From an uncultured Oscillibacter sp. (GTDB lineage: Bacteria; Bacillota; Clostridia; Oscillospirales; Oscillospiraceae), in the NCBI GenBank assembly GCA_910583785.1, contig CAJTZK010000005.1, positions 123,901-187,900 on the forward strand: 64,000 nt of DNA, in the 5' to 3' direction. Within the stretch, counting starts at the first letter, position 1; every line of letters begins with the position of its first letter. Under the pieces are notes generated by a model that was given only the letters and a program-made list of their open reading frames with translations, searched no databases and was not told the DNA's origin. Positions 49,829 through 57,969 of the stretch are shown here, piece after piece. A program made the position numbers and the translations under genes.

Positions 49829-50644
49829 ATGAACGAACAGAAACGGCGGGTGGTGGTCAAGGTGGGCACCTCCACCCTGACCCACAGCTCCGGCAGCCTG
49901 GACCTGCGGAGCATGGAGCGTCTGGTCCGGGTGCTGGCGGATCTCAGCGGCGGGGGGCATGAGGTCATCCTGGTGACCTCCGGGGCCATCGCCGTGGGCA
50001 CGGCCCGGATGGGCTTGGACGAGCGGCCCCGGGCCCTGCGGATGAAGCAGGCCGCCGCCGCCGTGGGCCAGTGCCGGATGATGCACATTTACGACAAGCT
50101 CTTCTCTGAGTACAACTGCACCGTGGCCCAGATTCTTCTCACCGGGGAGGACGTGGAGGACCCGGCGCGGGCGGAGCACCTGAAAAACACGTTTACCAGC
50201 CTCCTGGAGCTGGGCATCCTCCCGGTGGTGAACGAGAACGACTCCGTCAGCTCCGCCGAGATCGAGACGGGGCACCACAAGGTGCTGGGGGACAACGACA
50301 CCCTCTCCGCCATCGTGGCGGAGCTCTGCGGGGCGGACCTGCTGGTGCTCCTCAGCGACATCGACGGGCTTTACAACGCGGACCCCAAACGGGACCCGGG
50401 GGCCAGGCTCCTCCACCGGGTAGAGGCGCTGACGCCGGAAATCCTGGAAATGGCCGGGGGCGCGGGCACCTGGCGGGGCACCGGGGGCATGGCCACCAAG
50501 CTCTCCGCCGCCCGGATCGCCATGGAGGCGGGCTGCGACATGGTCATCACCAACGGGGCCCGGCCAGAGGATCTGTACGGCATCGTGGAAGGACAGGACA
50601 CCGGGACGCGGTTTGCCGCCGCGGGAAAGAGAGGCGCGCTATGA
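49829..50644 (+). CDS. proB: Glutamate 5-kinase
   Basis: 271 residues, the short form without a C-terminal PUA domain, normal in Clostridia. 'RRVVVKVGTSTLTHSSGSLD', 'VILVTSGAIAVGTARMGL', 'VNENDSVSSAEIE', 'FGDNDTLSA'-type loop (here LGDNDTLSAIVAEL) and 'GTGGMATKLSAARIAMEAGC' are the amino-acid-kinase motifs. First step of proline synthesis. ATG 49829 follows GGGAGG; proA overlaps its end by 4 bases. Confidence 0.96.
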   Translation: MNEQKRRVVVKVGTSTLTHSSGSLDLRSMERLVRVLADLSGGGHEVILVTSGAIAVGTARMGLDERPRALRMKQAAAAVGQCRMMHIYDKLFSEYNCTVAQILLTGEDVEDPARAEHLKNTFTSLLELGILPVVNENDSVSSAEIETGHHKVLGDNDTLSAIVAELCGADLLVLLSDIDGLYNADPKRDPGARLLHRVEALTPEILEMAGGAGTWRGTGGMATKLSAARIAMEAGCDMVITNGARPEDLYGIVEGQDTGTRFAAAGKRGAL

Positions 50645-51888
50645 CGGCACTACAGCGGCAGGGGGCGGCGGCCAAGGCCGCGGCCTACACCCTGGCCACC
50701 GCCGGGACGGCGAGGAAGAACGCCGCCCTGGAGGCCATCGCGGAGACTTTGACAAAGCGGTCGGCGGAGTGGCTGGCGGCCAACGGGTCGGACGTGGCCG
50801 CCGCCAAGGAGGCGGGCATGCGCCCGGCCATGCTGGACCGGCTGACCCTGACGGAGGAGCGGGTTTCCGGCATCGTGGAGGCTGTGCGGCAGGTCATCGC
50901 CCTGCCGGACCCCATTGGAAAGGTGGATAAGATGGAGACCCGGCCCAACGGCCTGATCATCGGGCGGCGGCGGGTGCCCCTGGGGGTGGTGGCCATCATC
51001 TTCGAGGCCCGGCCCAACGTCACCGTGGACGCCGCCGCCCTGTGCCTCAAGTCCGGCAACGTCTGCATCCTCCGGGGCGGGAAGGAGGCCATCCGCTCCA
51101 ACCGGAAGGCAGCGGAGCTGATGCGGGCGGCGCTGAAAAGCGCGGGACTGCCGGAGGACTGCGTGTCCCTGGTCCAGGACACCAGCCATGAGACGGCCAG
51201 CGAGCTGATGCACCTGGACGGGTACGTGGACGTGCTGATTCCCCGGGGCGGTGCGGGGCTCATCCGGGCCGTGGCAAGGGAGGCCAGCGTCCCCGTAATC
51301 CGGACCGGGGAGGGGGTCTGCCACATCTATGTGGACAACGAGGCGGACCTGGACATGGGGGCGGAGATTCTCTACAACGCCAAGTGCTCCCGGCCCTCGG
51401 TGTGCAACGCCGTGGAATGCCTGCTGGTCCAGGAGGACGTTGCGGAGGCATTTTTCAAAAAGGCCGTGCCCCTGCTGGATAAGCACCGGGTGGAACTCCG
51501 GTGCGACGAGAGGACCCGGGCGGTTCTGGGAGACCGGGCCGTCCCGGCGGAGGACAGCGACTGGGACTCGGAGTATGACGACTACATCCTGGCCGTGCGG
51601 GCCGTGAAGGGCCTGGAGGAGGCCGTGGCCTTCATCAACCAGCACGGGACGGGGCACTCGGAGGCCATCATCACCACCAACTATTTCAAGGCCCAGCGGT
51701 TCCTGGACGCGGTGGACGCGGCGGCGGTCTACGTCAACGCCTCCACCCGGTTCACCGACGGCGGGGAGTTCGGCCTGGGGGCGGAGATCGGCATCTCCAC
51801 CCAGAAGATGCACGCCCGGGGCCCCATGGGGCTGGAGGAGCTGACCAGCTGCAAGTACGTGATTTACGGCGAGGGGCAGGTGCGGTGA
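50641..51888 (+). CDS. proA: Glutamate-5-semialdehyde dehydrogenase (gamma-glutamyl phosphate reductase)
   Basis: 415 residues. Second step of proline synthesis. 'RVPLGVVAIIFEARPNVTVD', 'LKSGNVCILRGGKEAIRSN', catalytic Cys in 'NAKCSRPSVCNAVECLLV', 'STRFTDGGEFGLGAEIGIST' and 'HARGPMGLEELTS' are present. Start ATG overlaps the proB stop (ATGA). Confidence 0.97.
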   Translation: MTALQRQGAAAKAAAYTLATAGTARKNAALEAIAETLTKRSAEWLAANGSDVAAAKEAGMRPAMLDRLTLTEERVSGIVEAVRQVIALPDPIGKVDKMETRPNGLIIGRRRVPLGVVAIIFEARPNVTVDAAALCLKSGNVCILRGGKEAIRSNRKAAELMRAALKSAGLPEDCVSLVQDTSHETASELMHLDGYVDVLIPRGGAGLIRAVAREASVPVIRTGEGVCHIYVDNEADLDMGAEILYNAKCSRPSVCNAVECLLVQEDVAEAFFKKAVPLLDKHRVELRCDERTRAVLGDRAVPAEDSDWDSEYDDYILAVRAVKGLEEAVAFINQHGTGHSEAIITTNYFKAQRFLDAVDAAAVYVNASTRFTDGGEFGLGAEIGISTQKMHARGPMGLEELTSCKYVIYGEGQVR

Positions 51889-52742
51889 CGATGGAGGATT
51901 TGAAAGCGCTCCTGACCTCTCTGGCCCGGAGCGCCGTCCGGTTGGACATTGGCACCGGGGAGGGCCCAGAGATCGGGCAGTTCGGCGGGATGCCGGACCT
52001 GCCGGAGGGCTTTGCGTGGCCCCATTTTGTGACGGACACCTATTTGGACGATGAGGTGAAGCCCCGGCCCCTGGCCTTTCTCTGCCAGTTCGACTGCGCC
52101 GCCCTGGCGGCACTGGACGGGGACGGGCTCCTGCCCCGCGAGGGGGTGCTGTCCTTCTTTTACGAGCTGGGGTCCCAGCGGTGGGGCTATGCCCCCCAGG
52201 ATGCGGGCTGCGCCCGGGTGTACTGGTTTTCGGAGAAAGGAGCCCTGCGGCTGGCGGATTTTCCGGAGACGCTGGAGGAGGAGTTCCGGCTTCCCGCCCT
52301 GCCCATCCGGGGACGGATGGAGCGCCGTTTTCCCGGTTATGACGACGCCGGGGTGGCGGCGGGCAAGGCGGAGGGGGAGCTGAACTGGAAAGCCTTTGAG
52401 ACCGCGTATTCCATGACGGCGGGGAAGCAGGAAACGGACTGGCCCGCCCATCGGCTTCTGGGCTGGCCCGACATCATCCAAAGCAACATGACCGTGGAGT
52501 GCGAGCTGGTGAGTCGGGGCTATAATCTGGGCGGCGGACAGAAGATTCCAAAGGAGCAGATACGGGAGGCGGAGGAGACGTCTCTGGAAAACTGGCGATT
52601 GCTGCTCCAGCTGGATACCATTCAGCAGGGACGGTTTTCCCTGGATTTTGGAGACTGCGGCCGGGTCTATTTCTACATTCGAACCGAGGACCTGGCCGCC
52701 CGGCGGTTTGACCGGGTGTGGCTGGTTCTGCAATGCGGCTGA
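51885..52742 (+). CDS. DUF1963 (YwqG-like) protein
   Basis: 285 residues. 'DIGTGEGPEIGQFGGMPDLP' then EGFAWP, 'PLAFLCQFDCAALAALDGDG' and 'LPREGVLSFFYE' match the DUF1963 beta-rich fold (YwqG), and 'HRLLGWPDIIQ', 'LLLQLDT', 'GRVYFYIR' complete it. Function unknown. GTG at 51885 overlaps the proA stop; GAGGGG is 8 bases upstream; ATG at 51891 is the alternative. Its place inside the proline operon, between proA and proC, is unusual. Confidence 0.88.
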   Translation: MTMEDLKALLTSLARSAVRLDIGTGEGPEIGQFGGMPDLPEGFAWPHFVTDTYLDDEVKPRPLAFLCQFDCAALAALDGDGLLPREGVLSFFYELGSQRWGYAPQDAGCARVYWFSEKGALRLADFPETLEEEFRLPALPIRGRMERRFPGYDDAGVAAGKAEGELNWKAFETAYSMTAGKQETDWPAHRLLGWPDIIQSNMTVECELVSRGYNLGGGQKIPKEQIREAEETSLENWRLLLQLDTIQQGRFSLDFGDCGRVYFYIRTEDLAARRFDRVWLVLQCG

Positions 52743-52756
52743 GAGGAAGGAGTCAT

Positions 52757-53584
52757 ATGATCATTAAGGACAAGGGCTTTGGCGGGGCCAGGCTGGGCTT
52801 CATCGGCGTGGGAAACATGGGGGGCGCCCTGGTCCGGGCCGCCCGGAAGAACACGCCCTCCACCGCCATCTGGATCGCCAACCGCTCCCCGGAGAAGGCC
52901 GGGGCCCTGGCGGCGGAAATCTCCTGCCAGGTGAAATCCAACGCCGAAACCGCCGCCTGGGCGGACTACCTCTTCCTGGGGGTCAAGCCCCAGGCGATGG
53001 GGGACCTGCTGGCGGAACTGGCCCCCATTCTGGCGGAGCGGGAGGACCGCTTCGTGCTGGTGTCCATGGCGGCGGGGCTGGCCATTGGGGACATTCAGGC
53101 CATGGCGGGAGGGGATTACCCCGTCCTGCGGATCATGCCCAACACCCCCTGCTCCATCGGGGAGGGGATGATCCTCTACACCTCCGGCCCTGGCGTGAGG
53201 CCGGACGAGGAGCGGGCCTTCCTGGAGGCCATGGCCGGGGCGGGACGGTTTTCCCCCATTCCGGAGAAGCTGATGGACGCGGGGTCCGCCGTGGCGGGCT
53301 GCGGCCCGGCCTTTGTGGACCTCTTCCTGGAGGCCCTGGCGGACGGGGGCGTGGCCTGCGGCCTGCCCCGGGCCCAGGCCCTGGAGTTTGCCGCCCAGAT
53401 GGTGCTGGGCTCCGCCCGGCTGGCCCTGGAGAGCGGAAAGCACCCCGGGGAGCTGAAGGACGCGGTGTGCTCCCCCGGCGGGTCCACCATCCAGGGCGTG
53501 CGGAAGCTGGAAGAGGCGGGCTTCCGGGGGGCCGTGATGGACGCGGTGATCGCCGCCTGTGAGAAGAGCGGGAAGCTGAAATAA
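52757..53584 (+). CDS. proC: Pyrroline-5-carboxylate reductase
   Basis: 275 residues. Final step of proline synthesis. Rossmann start 'LGFIGVGNMGGALVRAARKN', 'LFLGVKPQAMGDLLAEL', 'LRIMPNTPCSIGEGM', 'AVAGCGPAFVDLFLEALADG' and 'KDAVCSPGGSTIQGVRKLEE' are diagnostic. AAGGAG sits upstream of the ATG. Ends the proBA-DUF1963-proC operon. Confidence 0.96.
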   Translation: MIIKDKGFGGARLGFIGVGNMGGALVRAARKNTPSTAIWIANRSPEKAGALAAEISCQVKSNAETAAWADYLFLGVKPQAMGDLLAELAPILAEREDRFVLVSMAAGLAIGDIQAMAGGDYPVLRIMPNTPCSIGEGMILYTSGPGVRPDEERAFLEAMAGAGRFSPIPEKLMDAGSAVAGCGPAFVDLFLEALADGGVACGLPRAQALEFAAQMVLGSARLALESGKHPGELKDAVCSPGGSTIQGVRKLEEAGFRGAVMDAVIAACEKSGKLK

Positions 53585-53625
53585 AACCGGGCCCCCTCCT
53601 GCCTAGGAGGGGGCCCCGGTTCTTC
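53585..53625 (+). terminator. Terminator of the proline operon
   Basis: AACCGG-CCCCCTCCT with AGGAGGGGGCCCCGGTT around GCCT (one extra base in the right arm). T tail short. Beyond it, 53626-53820 is gene-free GC-rich sequence sharing blocks with 44.4 and 49.65 kb. Confidence 0.75.
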
Positions 53626-53830
53626 CAAGAGGGAAACCGGGGGGAGGCTGGCTGGGCCGGAGCGGCGGCGGGGGAACGCCCTGCCTGGCGCTTTGAGCCC
53701 GCAGGGGCAGGCCGATGGGCCCGCCCTTCTCCCGGGGACTGGCGCTGGCGGGGGCGCAGGCCCGCCCCCGCGCGCGTTCCGCCTGCCACATGCGCGGCGG
53801 GGCGGGAAGTGAAATTTTTTAGAAGGCCGC

Positions 53831-53858
53831 GGAACCCGGAGGCGTTTTTTTTCGTCTG
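53831..53858 (+). promoter_or_regulatory. Putative ECF-type autoregulated promoter
   Basis: GGAACC (53831-53836), 16 bases, CGTCTG (53853-53858). This is the -35/-10 pattern of ECF sigma factors (GGAAC...CGTC), not of sigma-A, and lies right before an ECF sigma gene. Confidence 0.55.
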
Positions 53859-53892
53859 TATGGGCAGAACGATGGGAGAGGAGGCGGAGAAC

Positions 53893-54450
53893 TTGGAGGA
53901 TGGGCAGATCATTGAGCTGTACTGGAGCAGGGACCAGCGGGCCATCCGGGAGACCGAGGGGAAATATGGGAAGCTGCTCCACGGCATTGCCTGGAACCTG
54001 CTCCGCAGCCGGGAGGATTCGGAGGAGTGCGTCAACGACACCTATCTCCGGGCCTGGGAGGCCATCCCCCCCGCCCGGCCCGGGGCCCTCCGGATTTGGC
54101 TGGGGCAGATTACCCGGAATTTATCCCTGGACCGCTGGAAGAGCCGCCGGGCGGAAAAGCGGGGCGGCGGGGCGGAGCTGCTGCTGGGAGAGCTGGCGGA
54201 CTGCCTCCCGGCTCCGGCGGGCCGGGGCCGGGCCGTGGAGGACCTGGAGCTGGCGGAGACGCTGAATGCCTTTCTCCGGGGGCTCTCCCGGGAGGGGCGG
54301 GCCATGTTCCTCCGGCGGTACTGGTACGGCGAGAGCGTGGCGGAAGTAGCGGCGGCCCTGGGCTGCGGGGAGGGGAAGGTGAAATCCTCCCTGTTCCGCA
54401 GCCGGAGGGCCCTGCGGGACTATCTGGAAAAGGAGGGAATCGCGGTATGA
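53893..54450 (+). CDS. ECF-type RNA polymerase sigma factor
   Basis: 185 residues. Region 2: 'IIELYWSRDQRAIRETEGKY' to 'NLLRSREDSEECVNDTYLRA' and WEAIPP; region 4: 'FLRRYWYGESVAEVAAALGC' and 'GEGKVKSSLFRSRRALRDYL'. TTG at 53893 is preferred, with AGAGGAGG 8 bases upstream; earlier ATGs at 53860 and 53872 would overlap the predicted ECF promoter start. A membrane partner follows with ATGA overlap, the usual anti-sigma arrangement. Confidence 0.92.
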   Translation: MEDGQIIELYWSRDQRAIRETEGKYGKLLHGIAWNLLRSREDSEECVNDTYLRAWEAIPPARPGALRIWLGQITRNLSLDRWKSRRAEKRGGGAELLLGELADCLPAPAGRGRAVEDLELAETLNAFLRGLSREGRAMFLRRYWYGESVAEVAAALGCGEGKVKSSLFRSRRALRDYLEKEGIAV

Positions 54451-56021
54451 GGGCGGAGCGGCTGTTCCGGGTCCTGGGACTGGCGGACCCGGCCCTGGTG
54501 GAGGAGGCCCTGGAGGTCCGGCGGAGGAGGGCCTGGAAACGCTGGGCGGCCATGGCGGCATGCCTGGCGCTGGCGGCGGGCCTGGGCTTTGGATGGCTGG
54601 CTTCCGGGGGCTTCCGGGGCTATGGCGGCATGGCCCCGGAAGCGGACTCCGGGAACTCCGGCGGACCCTCCGCCGATCCGGGGGCGGCGGGGGACGGCCT
54701 TGCCTTCTTATCCTACGCCGGGCCAGTGCTGCCCCTGGACACGCTGGAAAACCCGGCGGGGCTAACGGCGGAACGGGAGGTGGCCTGGGACTTCGCCCCG
54801 GGGGCGAACCGCTACGGCGAGAGGCGGCAATGGGGCGCGGACGTGACGGACGCCTATATCCTGCGCAACGGCACGGAGGAGGACGTCACGGTGACGGCTC
54901 TGTATCCCTTTGCCGGGAATTTTGACAGTTTGCCGGAGATCCGGCCCGCGGTGGCGGTGGACGGGGAGGCCGTGGAACCGGAGCTGTACGCCGGGGCCTA
55001 TGCCGGGGGCTTCCAGCCCGCCTTTGGGGCGGAGGTGCCGGATACCCTGAACCTGGAGGGGCTGGACAGCTGGGAGAAGTACAAGGCCCTGCTGGAGAGC
55101 GGGACGTACCGGGACCAGGCCCTGGGGGAATACCCCGCGCTGGATATCCCGGTAACGGTGTACGAGTTCTCGGATTTTGCCGCCCCTCACGGGGTCTATC
55201 CGGCGGCAACCCAGGCCGTTTCCTTTGACATGGACCCGGAGAGGACGGCGGTGCTGACCTACGGATTCAACGGCATGGACTGGGAGGGGAGCTTCCGGCG
55301 GTACAGCTTCTTTGTGCCCGATGGGAAGCGGAAGGAGCCGGATGGGAAGTTGCTGGCCGTGCTGGGGGAGGACATCGGGGAATATACCCTCGCGGGCTAC
55401 CAGAACGGAGGCTGCCACCCCGGGGAGGAGATTGCGGGGGTCTCCTGCGCCGTCACCCGGAGCGTGACCACCCTGGACGCCCTGCTGGACCGCCTGTGCC
55501 GCGATTATGCGGAGCGGTACGCCCAGGAACGGGCCGGGCAGGAGAACGCCTTTGACACGGTTCCCCTGGCGCTGTACCGGGGGGCCGTGGCGGAGCTGCT
55601 GGTCCAGTACGGGGCCCTCTCCGGCGCGCCCAAGGACCGCTACGCCGAGGGGCGGCTGGACGACATGCTCCAGGAGGCGGTGGTCCACCAGCGGGTGCTG
55701 TACCTCCGCTTCCCGGTGACGGTGCCCGCCGGGGGGAGCGCGGAAGTGGCGTGTACCCTGTGGAAGGAGCCCAGTTATGACTTCGGATGCTCCGGCCTGG
55801 AGGATGAGGGGCTCCAGGGCTATGGCCTGGCGGTCCGGCTGGGGTCCGGGCTGGCCTTCACCCGGCAGGGCGCCGTGCTGGCCAATACGGAGAACGTGGA
55901 AATCAAAGGGCAGGACTTTGGCTTCGGCCTGGAAAGCGGCATGGCCTCCGTAGAGCTGGATTTAGAGCGGGAGCACTACTACTTGGAAATCCGGCCTGGG
56001 AAGGAATGGCTCCCGGGATAA
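54447..56021 (+). CDS. Membrane-anchored putative anti-sigma partner with a large exported domain
   Basis: 524 residues. A short cytoplasmic segment (about 1-33, 'LFRVLGLADPALVEEALEVR'), one membrane helix ('WAAMAACLALAAGLGFGWLA', about 34-53) and a large extracytoplasmic beta-rich domain. Start overlaps the sigma gene stop by 4 bases. Topology, position and coupling suggest it holds the ECF factor at the membrane and senses something outside; no zinc-binding HxxxCxxC anti-sigma motif is seen in the short N-terminus. The exported domain is of no family I recognise. Confidence 0.7.
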   Translation: MRAERLFRVLGLADPALVEEALEVRRRRAWKRWAAMAACLALAAGLGFGWLASGGFRGYGGMAPEADSGNSGGPSADPGAAGDGLAFLSYAGPVLPLDTLENPAGLTAEREVAWDFAPGANRYGERRQWGADVTDAYILRNGTEEDVTVTALYPFAGNFDSLPEIRPAVAVDGEAVEPELYAGAYAGGFQPAFGAEVPDTLNLEGLDSWEKYKALLESGTYRDQALGEYPALDIPVTVYEFSDFAAPHGVYPAATQAVSFDMDPERTAVLTYGFNGMDWEGSFRRYSFFVPDGKRKEPDGKLLAVLGEDIGEYTLAGYQNGGCHPGEEIAGVSCAVTRSVTTLDALLDRLCRDYAERYAQERAGQENAFDTVPLALYRGAVAELLVQYGALSGAPKDRYAEGRLDDMLQEAVVHQRVLYLRFPVTVPAGGSAEVACTLWKEPSYDFGCSGLEDEGLQGYGLAVRLGSGLAFTRQGAVLANTENVEIKGQDFGFGLESGMASVELDLEREHYYLEIRPGKEWLPG

Positions 56022-56025
56022 AACA

Positions 56026-56060
56026 GAACCCTCCGGCCCGGGCCGGAGGGTTCCGTTTTT
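56026..56060. terminator. Terminator after the sigma/anti-sigma operon
   Basis: AACCCTCCGGCCC (56027-56039) with GGGCCGGAGGGTT (56040-56052), then CCGTTTTT. The stem may also serve the leftward epimerase gene. Confidence 0.85.
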
Positions 56061-56937
56061 ATGCGTCCAGGAGGGTGAAGGCGTAGCGGAGCTCCTTGCG
56101 CTCCCCCGGGGCCAGGGTGAGGACGTGGGGCTTGTCCTGGAAGCGGCCCGTTTCGCCCGTGTAGGCGGCGCAGCCCTGCCAGGGCTCCATACACAGGAAG
56201 GGAGCGCCGGGCTTGGTCCAGAAGGCGATCATGGGGAACCCCTGGAAATCCAGGGAGACGCCCCGGCCCGAGGCCCTGTGCCGCAGGGAGACCCGCTGGG
56301 AGCGGAGGCCCTGGAAGATGAGAGTGTCCAGCCTCTGGAAGGCCTGGTAGTCCAGGGAGATCTTGCCGCCGCAGAGCATGGGCTCCGTTCCGCCGTCCCG
56401 GAGAAGGCCCTGGGCGTTCAAAAGAAGGGTGTCCGCGTCCTCGGGCTGGTCAAAGGCCAGCTCGTAATCCTCGAAACGTTCGCCCTGGAAGAGGGGGCAG
56501 CGGATGGCGGTGTGGGCCCCGATGCAGAAGGGCAGGGGGGCCGGGCCGGGGTTCTCCACGGCGAAGGTGGTGGAAAAGCCGTTTTCCAGGAGCTGGTGCC
56601 GGACCTGGAGGACAAAGGGGAAGGGGAAGCGGGCCAGGGTCTCCGGGCTCTCCCGGAGCTCCAGGACGGCGTAGTCCGGGCCCTGGCCCGCCGGAGTGAA
56701 TTCGCTCTGCCGGGCGAAGCCGTGGCGGTTCATCCCGAAGGCCTGGCCGCCGATGTCCACTTGGCCGTCCTTCAGGCTGCCCACGATGGGGAAAAGGATG
56801 GGGTTCTGGCCGGACCAGAAGGCGGGATCACCCTGCCAGATGTACTCGGTCCCAGCCTGGTCCTTGAGGGAGACCAGCTCGCCGCCCAGGGTGCGGACGG
56901 AGGCGGTGAGGGAGGGGGTGGAGAGGGAGATGTTCAT
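56059..56937 (-). CDS. Aldose 1-epimerase family protein (LacX-like)
   Basis: 292 residues. 'TLGGELVSLKDQAGTEYIWQ', 'FWSGQNPILFPIVGSLKDG', 'MNRHGFARQSEF' (catalytic His area), 'PFCIGAHTAIRCPLF' and 'MEPWQGCAAY' (Glu) match the galactose-mutarotase-like fold of LacX/YihR proteins. It interconverts sugar anomers; the substrate is open. Monocistronic. Confidence 0.92.
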   Translation of the reverse strand: MNISLSTPSLTASVRTLGGELVSLKDQAGTEYIWQGDPAFWSGQNPILFPIVGSLKDGQVDIGGQAFGMNRHGFARQSEFTPAGQGPDYAVLELRESPETLARFPFPFVLQVRHQLLENGFSTTFAVENPGPAPLPFCIGAHTAIRCPLFQGERFEDYELAFDQPEDADTLLLNAQGLLRDGGTEPMLCGGKISLDYQAFQRLDTLIFQGLRSQRVSLRHRASGRGVSLDFQGFPMIAFWTKPGAPFLCMEPWQGCAAYTGETGRFQDKPHVLTLAPGERKELRYAFTLLDA

Positions 56938-57010
56938 GGGGGGAGACCTCCTGTTATTCAGTCGTTAAAGCCGGATGCGCGGACGGGAAATAAGTACATT
57001 TCTGATGGAG

Positions 57011-57922
57011 TCAAGGTTCAAAGCCCCGTATAAACGCATGGAGGGCTTTTTGGTCCGTAATTTGATAAAGCCTTGCGAAATCCCTGGGGAGCAAGGGCTT
57101 TAACCCTCGTTCCTTTGCCGTGCTCGTGGCGCCCCCGATAAAAATTTGATATTTTACATAGTTGGGAGCTCCGTCTTTGGCGTCGTTCAGGCAGATGTAT
57201 TTCAGGTGCGGGTAGAGTTCCCTTGAGGTTTTTACAACCTGGACCGCCATCTCGGCGGGGACTTCATCGCCCATCCAGATCGCCGTGTGCCCCGCAAGGG
57301 AAGAGAGGGACGAAGAAGTCCCAAATGGAAGCTGGTAGACTTTTGAGGAGTATCCCATCGAGTTGAGGCGCCTAGCCAGCAGATCGCTTTTGGGCATGCA
57401 GCTGATATCGACTGTGAAGGAAGAGGAGGAGTCTTCCATCTCGGAGAGAAAATCATCCGCGCTGGCGATAAAGCCATGGGTTTCAGCTTCGCTTAAAATA
57501 GGACTCTCCGAGTTGAGGACAATTTTCTTTTGAAGTTCCATTACCTCGGCAAGGGCGTCTTTAATGGGCTGCAAATCGTTTTCGGTAACGGACATCAACG
57601 CCTCCGGAACCGCGGAGGAGCAGACGTTTGTCAGCTCCTCCTTTTGGGTGAGGCTGTTGTAGGTGTTTACAAAATTTCTCTCATCCTTGTAGTCCCCTGG
57701 AGAATAGAGCTTTTCATGGTGCCGGGTGACGAGAAGAAAGAAGACCCCCAATACCAGGCAGGGGAAGAGGACGATGAAGAGGACCAGGATGGTATTTTGC
57801 AGGTCGTTTAAATGGCTGTTTACAATGACAAGGCTGGCGATTGCCTCCGTGAGGACCAGGAAGATGCCGATGATTCCAAGCGGGTTTTTAAAAAAATTGC
57901 CCTTGCCTCCTATGGATGGCAC
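57011..57922 (-). CDS. Two-helix membrane protein with an unidentified C-terminal domain
   Basis: 303 residues. N-terminal membrane module: 'NPLGIIGIFLVLTEAIASLV' (TM1, about 13-34), 'ILVLFIVLFPCLVLGVFFLL' (TM2, about 46-66), then 'VTRHHEKLYSPGDYKDERNF'. I recall this layout (NPLGI...LVTRHH.KLY.P.D) at the start of otherwise diverse bacterial proteins, but cannot name it. The C-terminal ~120 residues form an alpha/beta domain ('LLARRLNSMGYSSKVYQLPF', 'HTAIWMGDEVPAEMAVQVVK', 'YQIFIGGATSTAKERGLKPL'). GTG 57922 has AAGGAGGG just upstream. Base composition is visibly lower in GC than the neighbours, suggesting acquisition. It follows guaA by 47 bases. Confidence 0.8.
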   Translation of the reverse strand: MPSIGGKGNFFKNPLGIIGIFLVLTEAIASLVIVNSHLNDLQNTILVLFIVLFPCLVLGVFFLLVTRHHEKLYSPGDYKDERNFVNTYNSLTQKEELTNVCSSAVPEALMSVTENDLQPIKDALAEVMELQKKIVLNSESPILSEAETHGFIASADDFLSEMEDSSSSFTVDISCMPKSDLLARRLNSMGYSSKVYQLPFGTSSSLSSLAGHTAIWMGDEVPAEMAVQVVKTSRELYPHLKYICLNDAKDGAPNYVKYQIFIGGATSTAKERGLKPLLPRDFARLYQITDQKALHAFIRGFEP

Positions 57923-57969
57923 GGTGATCCCTCCTTGCGCCGGCGGCCTGGTGGTCAGGCCGGCGGGAG

